A stretch of DNA of 18,737 nt from an uncultured Verrucomicrobiales bacterium (GCA_937983475.1 CALJZV010000055.1:1-18737); one strand, 5' to 3'; positions 6,874-15,488 are shown, counted from the first letter of the stretch. Made by a program: numbers and translations. Notes: generated by a model not told the origin, from the letters alone.

Positions 6874-9800
6874 CTGCACATGCTCGTGCTGATGCTGGCT
6901 TGGGCCGCTGTTTGCCTTAACGCAACTGAGGCGCCGAGCATTTACGGAATTCATGATCACGAACCGTTTCCAGGCGAATTTCTAACAAAGATAGAAAACG
7001 GCAACACTCGTGGCTGGGTCACCGCCACCGTCGCGGTTGGGGCCAACCCCAACGACCAATCGGGAGCCAGCTTCACCACTGTGTCCAGTCGGGGCCATAC
7101 CGTCATTTGCAGAATCAACTACGGTTACTACCCCGATGGCACCATTCCTGTGCCGGCTAAATGGGATGATTTTGCGGCCCGTTGCGCAAAGTTTGTGGCC
7201 AATTCAACCGGATGCAATATCTGGCTGATTGCCAACGAAACCAATCTGGCGTCCGAGTGGCCGTTTGACGGCGCGCGGTTTAATTATATCTCGCCCCAGG
7301 ATTACGCAACCCTGTACCGCAAGGTTTACAACGCCATCCGAGCGGTCCGTCCCAATGACAAGATCCTGCCCCAGGCTCTTGCTCCCTGGGCCGGTCCCTA
7401 CGGCTCCGGTTTGCAAAACGTGGGCGGCCAGAATTATCCCCACGACGGCATGCCCATCAACTGGGTGCAATACCTAAACCAAATGCTCACGGCCATTGCA
7501 GCGAGCGGCCCGCTGGATGGCATTTCGCTGCATATCGGCTCGCGCGGCTACGCCTACGCCGACATTCATTCCACGCAGAAAATTAACGCTGGAGGCCAAA
7601 ATCTTTACTGGAGCTTTTATTCCTACAAGGACTGGGTGGACCTGGGCATTCCTGCTTCGCTCTATCACCTGCCCCTCTATGCCACCGAGTGCAACGGCAT
7701 GTTCTATTTCAAAGGCGGCCATCCGGAGGATCCTTCCAAGCATTACGAGTCAGGTTGGATGCAGGAAATGTACGCCGAAATAGACCGTTATAACCAACAG
7801 GCGACTTCCTCCGGCAAACCGGTTTTTCGCTGCGTGAACCTGTACCGCTGGTGCGCCTTTTGCGACGGATGGAACATTGACGGGGCATCCAATCCTTACA
7901 AGGTGCAAATCATGAGCGACCTCGATGCATCGGTGGCGCAAGGCTACCGGTGGCCCACTAACTCGGCGCCAACCAACGCGCCCCCGGCTCCATCCAACCT
8001 GACGGCTTCGGTTGGTCCTGGCCGCGTTACATTGAATTGGAGTCCCGCACTGTCCGCTTCCAGCTACAACATCAAACGCTCCACCACCAATGGCGGCCCC
8101 TACTCGCTCATCGCCTCAAACATTAACGGCACTTCGTTCATGAACACCTCCTTCACGCCCGGCACCACGTATTTTTATCGCGTTTCAGGTGTAAACGTCA
8201 TCGGCGAAGGGCCCGATTCGAACCAGGCTTCAGCTACGCCCACCCAGGGTTTGCCCGACGTCGTGGTGACAGCCATTTCCTGGTCCCCCTCCCATCCCTA
8301 TCCGGGAAGCAATGTGGTGTTCAGCGCCACGGTCAAAAACCAAGGCAGCGCACCCACCCCAGCCGGAACAATTATCGGCGTTGGGTTCAGCGTGGACGGC
8401 AGCAGCGTGGTATCCTGGTCAGGAAATTATTCGTCCTCACTCGCCGCCGGCAACAGCGTCACCCTCGCCGCTGATAGCGGGCCCGGCGGAACCAATTATT
8501 GGATTGCCACCCCGGGCGCGCACACTGTCACCGCGACGGTGGACGATGTGAATCGCTTTGCCGAAGGCGACGAAAGCAATAATTCACTGACGGTTCCCTT
8601 CAATGTAATGACCACAGGCTACGCGCTGAACTCAGGAGGAAATGCATCCGCACCTTTTGCCGCCGATAACTTTTTCTCCGGCTCCACGAATACGTTTTCT
8701 GTCACCAACGCCATTGATACCAGCGCGGCCTCCAATGCCGCGCCCCAAGCCGTTTATCAGTCCGAGCGCTGGGGCAATTTCACATACAACCTCGGCAGCC
8801 TCCTGCCCAACAACGCCTACTCAGTGCGGTTACATTTTGCCGAAATATCGCCCTCGGTATCGGCCGCCGGCCAGCGGCAGTTCCATGTGTCCATCAACGG
8901 CTCCCAGGTGTTGACCAATTTCGACACCTTCGCTGTGGCCGGCGGCAAATTCCGGGCCGTGACGCGCGATTTTTCCACCATGGCCAGCGGTTCAGGGCAA
9001 ATCACGGTCCAATTTGCCAAGGGCGCGTCCAACGAAGCCAAATGCAGCGGCGTGGAGGTTTTGCCCGGTGCGGATACACCTCCGGCTTTGAATGCCATTC
9101 CCAACCTGACAATCAATGAGGAAGTTGCGCTTCGATTCCAAATTTTCGCATTTGATCCTCAAGCGGGCCAGGTAATCGCCGATTTTGAAACTTATGCGAG
9201 CGGACAAAACTCGGTCCTGTTCAATCGTCCGCGATTTTCTTCCACCACCACGGCTTACTTGGATGCAAGTCCTGACTCGACTCTGGTCAGCAGTTTGTTT
9301 CCCTCGGGCAACTCCAGCAGCCGCGTATTGCACTCTGCCTGGAGTTTCAAATCCGCCACAACCAATCATTGGCTGCGCCTGACGACTTCCACCGTGACAT
9401 CGCTTCCCAATCCGACTGTGGATTTCACCCAGGCACTGAGGTTCAAGGTTTATTCCGACCAGGACATTCGACTGGGAATAGGCCTTCGGGAAACCAGCAC
9501 CACTGCTGCCATTGGCGGCAATGGAGGCGCCAGCGGCGCCATCGAATTCATCGGCGTCACAAACAGTCTTTCCGGAACGCCCCAGCCGGCGCGAACCATT
9601 CCCAAGGGACGCTGGACCACGGTGCAGTTCAATTTTCCACAGGAACCTGTCACAGCTTTCACGGGCAACAGCGTGCTGGAATCCTCCACAGGCAAGGGAG
9701 TTTTGGAGCATCTGGCCATTCTCCCATCAGATAATTTTGGCACGCATAATCTTTACCTGGACGATTTCGCCGTAATTCCCGCCACCACATTCACCTACAA

Positions 9801-10482
9801 CCTGGCAAACGCGCCGGCAGGTATGACCATTGACTCCACGTCTGGCGAAATCACTTGGTCTCCGACAGAAATGCAGGGGCCGGCCGCGTATCCAGTCTCA
9901 GTGCGAGTCGTAAAAAACGGGAACCCCTCGTTGGCTGCCACCAACACGTTCACGGTTACCGTCAGTGAAATAAACCGCCCGCCAGTTCTCGCTTCCGTCG
10001 CAAACCGCACCGTCAATGCCGGAAACACATTGATTTTCACCAACTCGGCAACCGATCCGGATTGGCCCATCAATACTCTGACATTTTCTTTAGACCCCGA
10101 TGCTCCTGCGTCGGCTACCGTTGACCCTGCAAACGGCGTCTTGACCTGGACGACTCCGCCATCCGTCGAACATTACACTAACGTGTTGACCATAAGAGTC
10201 ACCGACAACGGGACTCCTACCATGAGCGATTTCCAATCCGTTTCCATTGTCGTCGTCGCGCCGCCACGCGCCTCTTCGGTCAATGCCACACCTGAACAGG
10301 CGATTATGAACTGGAGCGCGTTTCCCGGGAAAACCTACCGCGTCCAATTCAAAAACCATCTTAACGAGGCAGCCTGGACCACAATGGGAAGCGACTTGGT
10401 TGCCACAAGCAGCATCCTGTCCATCACCAACATCACCAGTGGAATCAACCAGCGCTATTATCGCCTTGTACAGTTGGATTAA
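6850..10482 (+). CDS. Secreted glycosidase-like protein with FN3, CARDB, malectin and nested jelly-roll domains
   Basis: The product is a 1210-residue exported protein with a signal peptide (MKIVFLKEL, then a hydrophobic core). Approximate layout: TIM-barrel-like catalytic region 20-375 with candidate acids E130 (IANETN) and E280 (YATECNG), an arrangement like clan GH-A; FN3 377-467; CARDB 469-586; malectin-like 591-739; an Ig/cadherin-like (He_PIG) domain split by a ~200-residue jelly-roll-like insert at 776-977; a second He_PIG-like domain 1044-1139; and a C-terminal module 1140-1210 (GKTYRVQFK...RYYRLVQL). The CAZy family is not recognised and the activity is inferred. The start is uncertain: ATG 6850 gives a lysine-containing signal peptide, ATG 6880 has the better ribosome binding site, and ATG 6832 overlaps a -10 box. 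It is the first of three secreted-protein genes, 41 bp before the peptidase gene. Confidence 0.85.
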   Translation: MKIVFLKELHMLVLMLAWAAVCLNATEAPSIYGIHDHEPFPGEFLTKIENGNTRGWVTATVAVGANPNDQSGASFTTVSSRGHTVICRINYGYYPDGTIPVPAKWDDFAARCAKFVANSTGCNIWLIANETNLASEWPFDGARFNYISPQDYATLYRKVYNAIRAVRPNDKILPQALAPWAGPYGSGLQNVGGQNYPHDGMPINWVQYLNQMLTAIAASGPLDGISLHIGSRGYAYADIHSTQKINAGGQNLYWSFYSYKDWVDLGIPASLYHLPLYATECNGMFYFKGGHPEDPSKHYESGWMQEMYAEIDRYNQQATSSGKPVFRCVNLYRWCAFCDGWNIDGASNPYKVQIMSDLDASVAQGYRWPTNSAPTNAPPAPSNLTASVGPGRVTLNWSPALSASSYNIKRSTTNGGPYSLIASNINGTSFMNTSFTPGTTYFYRVSGVNVIGEGPDSNQASATPTQGLPDVVVTAISWSPSHPYPGSNVVFSATVKNQGSAPTPAGTIIGVGFSVDGSSVVSWSGNYSSSLAAGNSVTLAADSGPGGTNYWIATPGAHTVTATVDDVNRFAEGDESNNSLTVPFNVMTTGYALNSGGNASAPFAADNFFSGSTNTFSVTNAIDTSAASNAAPQAVYQSERWGNFTYNLGSLLPNNAYSVRLHFAEISPSVSAAGQRQFHVSINGSQVLTNFDTFAVAGGKFRAVTRDFSTMASGSGQITVQFAKGASNEAKCSGVEVLPGADTPPALNAIPNLTINEEVALRFQIFAFDPQAGQVIADFETYASGQNSVLFNRPRFSSTTTAYLDASPDSTLVSSLFPSGNSSSRVLHSAWSFKSATTNHWLRLTTSTVTSLPNPTVDFTQALRFKVYSDQDIRLGIGLRETSTTAAIGGNGGASGAIEFIGVTNSLSGTPQPARTIPKGRWTTVQFNFPQEPVTAFTGNSVLESSTGKGVLEHLAILPSDNFGTHNLYLDDFAVIPATTFTYNLANAPAGMTIDSTSGEITWSPTEMQGPAAYPVSVRVVKNGNPSLAATNTFTVTVSEINRPPVLASVANRTVNAGNTLIFTNSATDPDWPINTLTFSLDPDAPASATVDPANGVLTWTTPPSVEHYTNVLTIRVTDNGTPTMSDFQSVSIVVVAPPRASSVNATPEQAIMNWSAFPGKTYRVQFKNHLNEAAWTTMGSDLVATSSILSITNITSGINQRYYRLVQLD

Positions 10483-10523
10483 CTTTTCGTTGAACCGTGT
10501 GCTAGAATACAGTCAGTCCTTAA

Positions 10524-12554
10524 ATGATTCGCCGTTTTCAATCCGAGTTTGCCCGCACGATACTTTTAGCTGCCTTTGTTATTTGCCTCACCACCGCCTG
10601 TTCCGCTCAAGCACAAGTTCGCTTCCGCCTGCCGTTGGCCGCGGACACAACCACTCATTATTATTACGATCACGATCCGACTTCAGGGCGCCAGGACTGG
10701 AAATGCGGAACGGCCACTTACGACGGACACCGGGGCACTGACTTCTCGGGCGGGCCAAGAGGCAAAGCGATTTACGCCGCAGCCAGTGGAACTCTGGAAT
10801 ACAAGATTGACGGTTTCGGCGACGGCTACATAGGCAACAACGACGGCGGCGGTTTTGGCAATTATGTCCGGCTCGGTCACGCCGACGGCTTCCGCACCTA
10901 TTATGGCCACATGGAAAACGGCACTGTTGCCGCCAAATCCGTGGGTTCTGCCATTGCCTGCGGCGAATTGATTGGCGGGGTCGGCACATCGGGAAATTCC
11001 TCGGGATTGCATCTGCATTTTGAGCCGCGCAAATGGAACGGCTCCAGTTACGTGGCAGATGATCCGTTCGCAGGCAACTGTAGTGGTCCGACCAGTTGGT
11101 GGGTCAACCAAGGCACCGGCACCCCCACAACCAACTGCACCAGCAACCTGCCGGATGCGCCATCAACGCTTGTCGCCACAGCGCTTTCGACCAATCAAAT
11201 AGGATTGAACTGGACTGACAATGCCACAAATGAAACCGGCTTTCGCATCGAGCGAGCACAGTCTCCCGGTGGCCCCTGGAGTCTGGTTGCCACCGCAGGT
11301 CTCAATGTCACGACCTACACCAATTCCGGACTGCTGCATTCCAGCACCTATTTTTTCCGCGTCCGCGCCTACCATGCCAACGGCAACTCCACCTACTCCA
11401 ACCCCGCTCACGCCACAACACACAACAGCGCCCCATCGTTGTCGGCCATCGCGGACAAGACCGTCAACGCAGGAGGGTCCCTGAACTTTTCGGCGGCAGC
11501 GTCCGATTCGGGAGCGGGCATCGTGAGCCTCATTGCCGACTTTGAAGCCCACCCGAGCGGCACGGCGAATGTTTTGTTCCGGCAGCCCAGTTATTCGGGC
11601 ACCACCGGGAGCTTTCTAGATGCCTCGCCTAACTCCTCCGCCGTGACTGATTCATTTCCCACCAATGGCAATTCAAGCAGCCGGGCGCTTGCAGTAAGCT
11701 GGAGTTTCAAGTCAGGCACTACCGACCCGTGGCTGCGGCTCACCACCGCGGCGGCGGCAAGTTCTGCCAACCCAACTGTTCATTTTAAACAGCAGTTTTA
11801 CTTTTCCATCCATGCTGACAAATCGATCAAAGTCGCTTTAGGCGTGCGCGAAACCGGGTCTTCAGCAGCCATCGGAGCAGACGGCGGCACAAGCGGCACC
11901 ATCGAATTCATCGGCGCCACCAACAAGTCCGGCAACATGCCTCACGCCGTGCGGACGGTTCCGGCGAATGTGTGGACAAACCTGATGTTTGACCTGCCAA
12001 GCGAGCCGCTTATTTCCTTCACAGGCGACGGGACATTGTTTTCGCCTACGGACAAAGGTGTTTTAGAGCATATTGCCTTGGTTCCCGCATCTGGCGCCGG
12101 AACAAACAATATTTTTCTCGATCATTTTTACATGGTTCAGCCCAATGCACTGACCTACAGCCTCGATCCTGGCGCGCCCGCCGGGGCCTCGATTCATCCC
12201 GCCACGGGAGTGTTTAGCTGGGCGGCGCCCCAAACCGGCGTGACAACCACAAACTCCGTCACCGTTCGCGTGACCGACAATGGCAGTCCGCCAATGAGCG
12301 ACACCAGGACGTTCAACATCATTCTCGTCGCGCCGCCCAAGTCCACCACCGCCACCGTGGCCAACAACCAGGCTGTTCTGACGTGGCAGACCTTTCCCGG
12401 AAAAACATACCGCGTGGAATATAAAAACGATTTAAGTGCGCCAAGCTGGACACCGCTGGGTTCGGACACAGTTGCCCCGGGAGGAACTCTTTCCATCACC
12501 AACAATGTCATCGGCGTGATGCAACGCTTCTACCGCCTGGTGCAACTGAACTGA
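10524..12554 (+). CDS. Secreted M23 metallopeptidase with FN3 and nested jelly-roll domain
   Basis: The product is a 676-residue exported protein. A signal peptide is likely cut after AQA (about residue 30); TTAC is a poor lipobox, so a lipoprotein is less likely. The M23 domain (about 45-190) keeps the zinc set H69 and D73 (HRGTD) and H165 (HLHFE), plus catalytic H129 (YYGHM) and H163. M23 enzymes cut peptidoglycan cross-links or Gly-rich proteins; the substrate here is unknown. FN3 follows at about 210-300. A He_PIG-like domain (about 303-606) is interrupted by a ~200-residue insert at 337-539 that is homologous to residues 776-977 of the upstream protein. The C-terminal module (607-676, GKTYRVEYK...RFYRLVQL) is also shared. 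The gene starts 41 bp after the glycosidase-like gene and ends 7 bp before the next, so co-transcription is likely. Confidence 0.92.
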   Translation: MIRRFQSEFARTILLAAFVICLTTACSAQAQVRFRLPLAADTTTHYYYDHDPTSGRQDWKCGTATYDGHRGTDFSGGPRGKAIYAAASGTLEYKIDGFGDGYIGNNDGGGFGNYVRLGHADGFRTYYGHMENGTVAAKSVGSAIACGELIGGVGTSGNSSGLHLHFEPRKWNGSSYVADDPFAGNCSGPTSWWVNQGTGTPTTNCTSNLPDAPSTLVATALSTNQIGLNWTDNATNETGFRIERAQSPGGPWSLVATAGLNVTTYTNSGLLHSSTYFFRVRAYHANGNSTYSNPAHATTHNSAPSLSAIADKTVNAGGSLNFSAAASDSGAGIVSLIADFEAHPSGTANVLFRQPSYSGTTGSFLDASPNSSAVTDSFPTNGNSSSRALAVSWSFKSGTTDPWLRLTTAAAASSANPTVHFKQQFYFSIHADKSIKVALGVRETGSSAAIGADGGTSGTIEFIGATNKSGNMPHAVRTVPANVWTNLMFDLPSEPLISFTGDGTLFSPTDKGVLEHIALVPASGAGTNNIFLDHFYMVQPNALTYSLDPGAPAGASIHPATGVFSWAAPQTGVTTTNSVTVRVTDNGSPPMSDTRTFNIILVAPPKSTTATVANNQAVLTWQTFPGKTYRVEYKNDLSAPSWTPLGSDTVAPGGTLSITNNVIGVMQRFYRLVQLN

Positions 12555-12561
12555 TGAATTA

Positions 12562-14124
12562 ATGAAGCCCTGCTTTATCTTCTTCTGCCTGATTGCAGGC
12601 CTTTGGAATGCTCCTGCGGATCTTCCGCCCGTCTGGATGCAGTTCTCCTCATCTCCCAGTGGAACGGTGCGCCATGACGACATTAATTTTGCCGATGAAA
12701 ACACCGGTTTCGCGGTGCGCGGCAACGGACTTATTCACCGCACCACCGACGGTGGGGAAACCTGGGTGCAGAAGCTGCAAAAAACCGGCACGCATTTTCG
12801 GTGCATCGGCTTCGCGTCGCCGACTCGTGGCTGGGCAGGCAATCTTGGCGTAGGATCCTATGATTCAACGGTGACCGACACCAACGTGATGTATCAAACC
12901 CTCGATGGCGGCGAATCCTGGAATGCGGTTCCTGGTTTGGCGGAAGCCGGCGTCAAGGGGCTCTGCGCGCTTCAGGTGCTGGATGAAAAACACATTTTCG
13001 CCGCCGGCCGCGTGCGCGGTCCGGCTCATTTTATTAAGAGCGCGGATGGCGGCACTAACTGGAGCGTCGTCAGCCTAACGCAACTGGGGGTGATGAACGG
13101 CATCATGGATGTCTATTTTCACGATGCCACAAACGGCTACGTGGTCGGCATGGATAACAATCCCTACTCCACCAACTGCGCGGGTTTTTATCAGGGAGCC
13201 ATCGCGCGGACGACCAATGCCGGCCTCTCCTGGAGTTTGGTGGCAACCAGTTCGGTCGCCTGCTCCTACTTTTGGAAGATGTCGTGGCCCAGTCGCAACG
13301 TGGGATATGCGACCCTTCAGCAAAATGGCAGCTACAGCAACGTGGTCTTTTTCAAGACCGTGGATGGTGGGGCGACATGGACTTCCAATGCAATCCCGCT
13401 ATCAGCTATCGGAGCCAGCTCTTTTTTCCTGCAAAGCGTGGGTTTCGCAAGCGAAACAGAGGGCTGGCTTGGCGGGTCCTCGAACACATCGCCAACCAAT
13501 TTTCTGCACACCACCGACGGCGGCGCCACCTGGTCGCTGGCGGGCTACAGCAACTCGCGCAGCATTAACCGCATTCGGTTTTTGAATTCAAAACTCGGCT
13601 TTGCCTCGGGACAAAAACTCCACATTTACCGTTCGCCACTGGCCATCACAACGCACCCTCAAAGCCAGTGGCTCAGCCCCGGAAGCACCGCCATTCTTTC
13701 GATCAACACTTCTGGGAATCCTCCTTTTAATTACCTGTGGAAAAAAGATGGCGTTCCTGTAAATGGCGCGACCAATTCCACGCTCACGCTGACGAACATG
13801 CAACGCGCCACCGCCGGAGCTTATTCGGTGACCGTTACGAACACATTTGGCCAAGTAATCAGCAGCAATGCCATGCTGCGCATCCTGATGCCCCAGCAGT
13901 TGAACACGCCCGAAATCACGGGAGATTTTCTAAAGCTCACGTTCGGGGACGCCGACGGCCAACCGCTCACTTCCAATCAACTGGCCGGGTTCATCGTCCA
14001 AGCCAGCACCAACCTGCTACACTGGACACCTTTGACAAATCAACTCACCCTCACCAACGGGCTGATGTTTCTTGAGGACGCGGTCAATTTTCCCCAACGA
14101 TTTTTCCGGGTGTTGGAGCCCTAG
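12562..14124 (+). CDS. Secreted Asp-box (YCF48/BNR-like) beta-propeller with Ig-like domain
   Basis: The product is a 520-residue exported protein with a signal peptide likely cut after APA (about residue 19). Six Asp-box motifs of the form xDGGxxW occur near residues 62-68, 114-120, 161-167, 218-224 (degenerate, TNAGLSW), 267-273 and 318-324, indicating a six- or seven-bladed propeller like YCF48, sortilin or sialidase folds. No sialidase arginine triad is recognised, so a binding or assembly role is as likely as catalysis. An I-set/Ig-like domain follows (about 361-442, with YLWKKDG and AGAYSVTV). The C-terminal module, about 475-520 (FIVQASTNLLHWTPL...RFFRVLEP), is related to those of the two upstream proteins. 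The start codon is 7 bp after the peptidase stop. Despite the YCF48 resemblance there is no reason to link it to photosynthesis. Confidence 0.9.
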   Translation: MKPCFIFFCLIAGLWNAPADLPPVWMQFSSSPSGTVRHDDINFADENTGFAVRGNGLIHRTTDGGETWVQKLQKTGTHFRCIGFASPTRGWAGNLGVGSYDSTVTDTNVMYQTLDGGESWNAVPGLAEAGVKGLCALQVLDEKHIFAAGRVRGPAHFIKSADGGTNWSVVSLTQLGVMNGIMDVYFHDATNGYVVGMDNNPYSTNCAGFYQGAIARTTNAGLSWSLVATSSVACSYFWKMSWPSRNVGYATLQQNGSYSNVVFFKTVDGGATWTSNAIPLSAIGASSFFLQSVGFASETEGWLGGSSNTSPTNFLHTTDGGATWSLAGYSNSRSINRIRFLNSKLGFASGQKLHIYRSPLAITTHPQSQWLSPGSTAILSINTSGNPPFNYLWKKDGVPVNGATNSTLTLTNMQRATAGAYSVTVTNTFGQVISSNAMLRILMPQQLNTPEITGDFLKLTFGDADGQPLTSNQLAGFIVQASTNLLHWTPLTNQLTLTNGLMFLEDAVNFPQRFFRVLEP

Positions 14125-14147
14125 CGCTCCTCGAAAAAGTTTGGAGC

Positions 14148-15488
14148 CTATTGGTGTAACCCGGCAGCAATCGAGGCCTGAGCCGCCTTCAGGCGTTGCA
14201 ACAGTTCAGGCTTTTCTGCGGCCAGGTTCTGGGTTTCGGAAGGGTCGGAGTCCATATTGAAAAGCATTTCATCCTTTAAAACGCGAACATACTTCCATGA
14301 ACCTCGCCTCAGGGCGTCGGCGGTTGGCAACTGCCAGAACAGATCGCGCTCGGGCAGGGGCTTTCCTTTCAGTAGCAGCGCTGCAATGCTGTCGCCATCC
14401 AGAGCAAATCGGGCGGTTTTCACACCGGCCAATTCGCAGAAAGTGGGAAACAAATCCAGCGCAGTCACCGGTTCCTGAATCACGCTGCCGGCTTTGATTT
14501 TTCCCGTCCACTGGGCAAGGCAAGGCACCCGAATGCCGCCCTCGAAAAGCTGCGCCTTGCGTCCCCGGAACGGCTTATTGCTGCCTCCGTAGCGCGGATC
14601 GCCGCCGTTGTCACAGGTGAATATCACCAGAGTGTCGCGATCGAGTTTTTTCCGGCGCAGCGCCTCCAGCACCCGGCCAACGCCTTCGTCCATGGCCAAA
14701 ACCATGCCGGCAAATTCGCGGCGGTTGGGATCGGAAATGTGTTTCAGTTGTTCCAGACGTTCTTTCTTGGCCTGAAGGATATTGGTCAGCGCCTGCTTTT
14801 CCTCATCCCAGCCCTTGCCGTAATGCGGCGCGGTGTAGGCCAAATATAAAAAAAACGGATTGCCCTTCTTTTGTCGATCAATGTAACGGACTGCGTCGTC
14901 ACTTAACAAATCGGTCGAATAACCCTCCTCCTCGATTTGAGTCCAGTTGCGGTGCCAGTCAGGTTTGTAACCGTACTTCAACGAAAAATAATCCACGCAA
15001 CCGCCGGTGGTGCCATAGGAATAATCAAAGCCGTGAAGGTTGGGTGAAAATTCAGGCAGGCCATGCCCAAGATGCCATTTGCCCACGATAGCCGTTCGGT
15101 AACCGCTGGTTTGAAGCACTTGGGCGATTGTGGTTTCGCCCGAGCGGATACCGCGGGCGTCGTCCCGTTCCAAGGTGTACATGAGCGCGCTCATCAACTG
15201 ATCCTTCGACCGGTTGGGAAAGCGCCCGGTCAAGAGGCCAAAGCGTGACGGCGTGCAAATGGGTGATGCGACATAAAAAGCGTCAAACCTGGCTCCGTTC
15301 TTGGCGATGGAATCTATGTGGGGCGTGGGGATTTCGCTGCCGTAACAACTCAGGTCATTCATCCCCTGGTCATCAGAAAATATAAGGACAATGTTGGGAC
15401 GGGATGCCGCCGTCAGTTCACGAGGAAACAAACTCAGTAATACGCCCAGGACGATCAAAAGAACCTGCCAGATTCGGGAAAATTTCAT
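14148..15488 (-). CDS. Exported formylglycine-dependent sulfatase
   Basis: This 446-residue type I sulfatase hydrolyses sulfate esters, probably on polysaccharides. A signal peptide covers about residues 1-27. Metal ligands D39-D40 (IFSDDQG) and D292-N293 (CDNGGD) are present, with K136/H138 (VGKWHLG), H221 and K304. The C78-T-P-S-R82 motif marks Cys78 for conversion to formylglycine, so a maturase must be encoded elsewhere. The whole domain is intact, and the C-terminal SDPSETQNL stretch is typical. The substrate cannot be assigned; the closest general class is arylsulfatase A-like, common in Verrucomicrobiota and Planctomycetes. It is convergent with the beta-propeller gene (23 bp between stops) and follows the helical-repeat gene by 34 bp on the same strand, so those two probably form an operon. 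Confidence 0.95.
   Translation of the reverse strand: MKFSRIWQVLLIVLGVLLSLFPRELTAASRPNIVLIFSDDQGMNDLSCYGSEIPTPHIDSIAKNGARFDAFYVASPICTPSRFGLLTGRFPNRSKDQLMSALMYTLERDDARGIRSGETTIAQVLQTSGYRTAIVGKWHLGHGLPEFSPNLHGFDYSYGTTGGCVDYFSLKYGYKPDWHRNWTQIEEEGYSTDLLSDDAVRYIDRQKKGNPFFLYLAYTAPHYGKGWDEEKQALTNILQAKKERLEQLKHISDPNRREFAGMVLAMDEGVGRVLEALRRKKLDRDTLVIFTCDNGGDPRYGGSNKPFRGRKAQLFEGGIRVPCLAQWTGKIKAGSVIQEPVTALDLFPTFCELAGVKTARFALDGDSIAALLLKGKPLPERDLFWQLPTADALRRGSWKYVRVLKDEMLFNMDSDPSETQNLAAEKPELLQRLKAAQASIAAGLHQ

Noticed and set aside
8992..9711. A 239-codon minus-strand open frame opposite the glycosidase-like gene
   Set aside because: The plus-strand reading is homologous to the second copy at 11532-12140, so the plus strand is the coding one.
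10500..10506. TAGAAT-like -10 box before the M23 gene
   Set aside because: TTGAAC lies only about 7 bases upstream and no -35 is found at the proper distance; co-transcription with the upstream gene is simpler.
12562..14124. Annotation of the propeller as a photosystem II assembly factor or sialidase
   Set aside because: Asp boxes alone are shared by many propellers; the sialidase active-site residues are not recognised and there is no photosynthesis context.
14113..14140. GGAGC...GCTCC hairpin between the propeller and sulfatase genes as a terminator
   Set aside because: The stem is only 5 bp, overlaps the stop codon, and is not followed by a T run.
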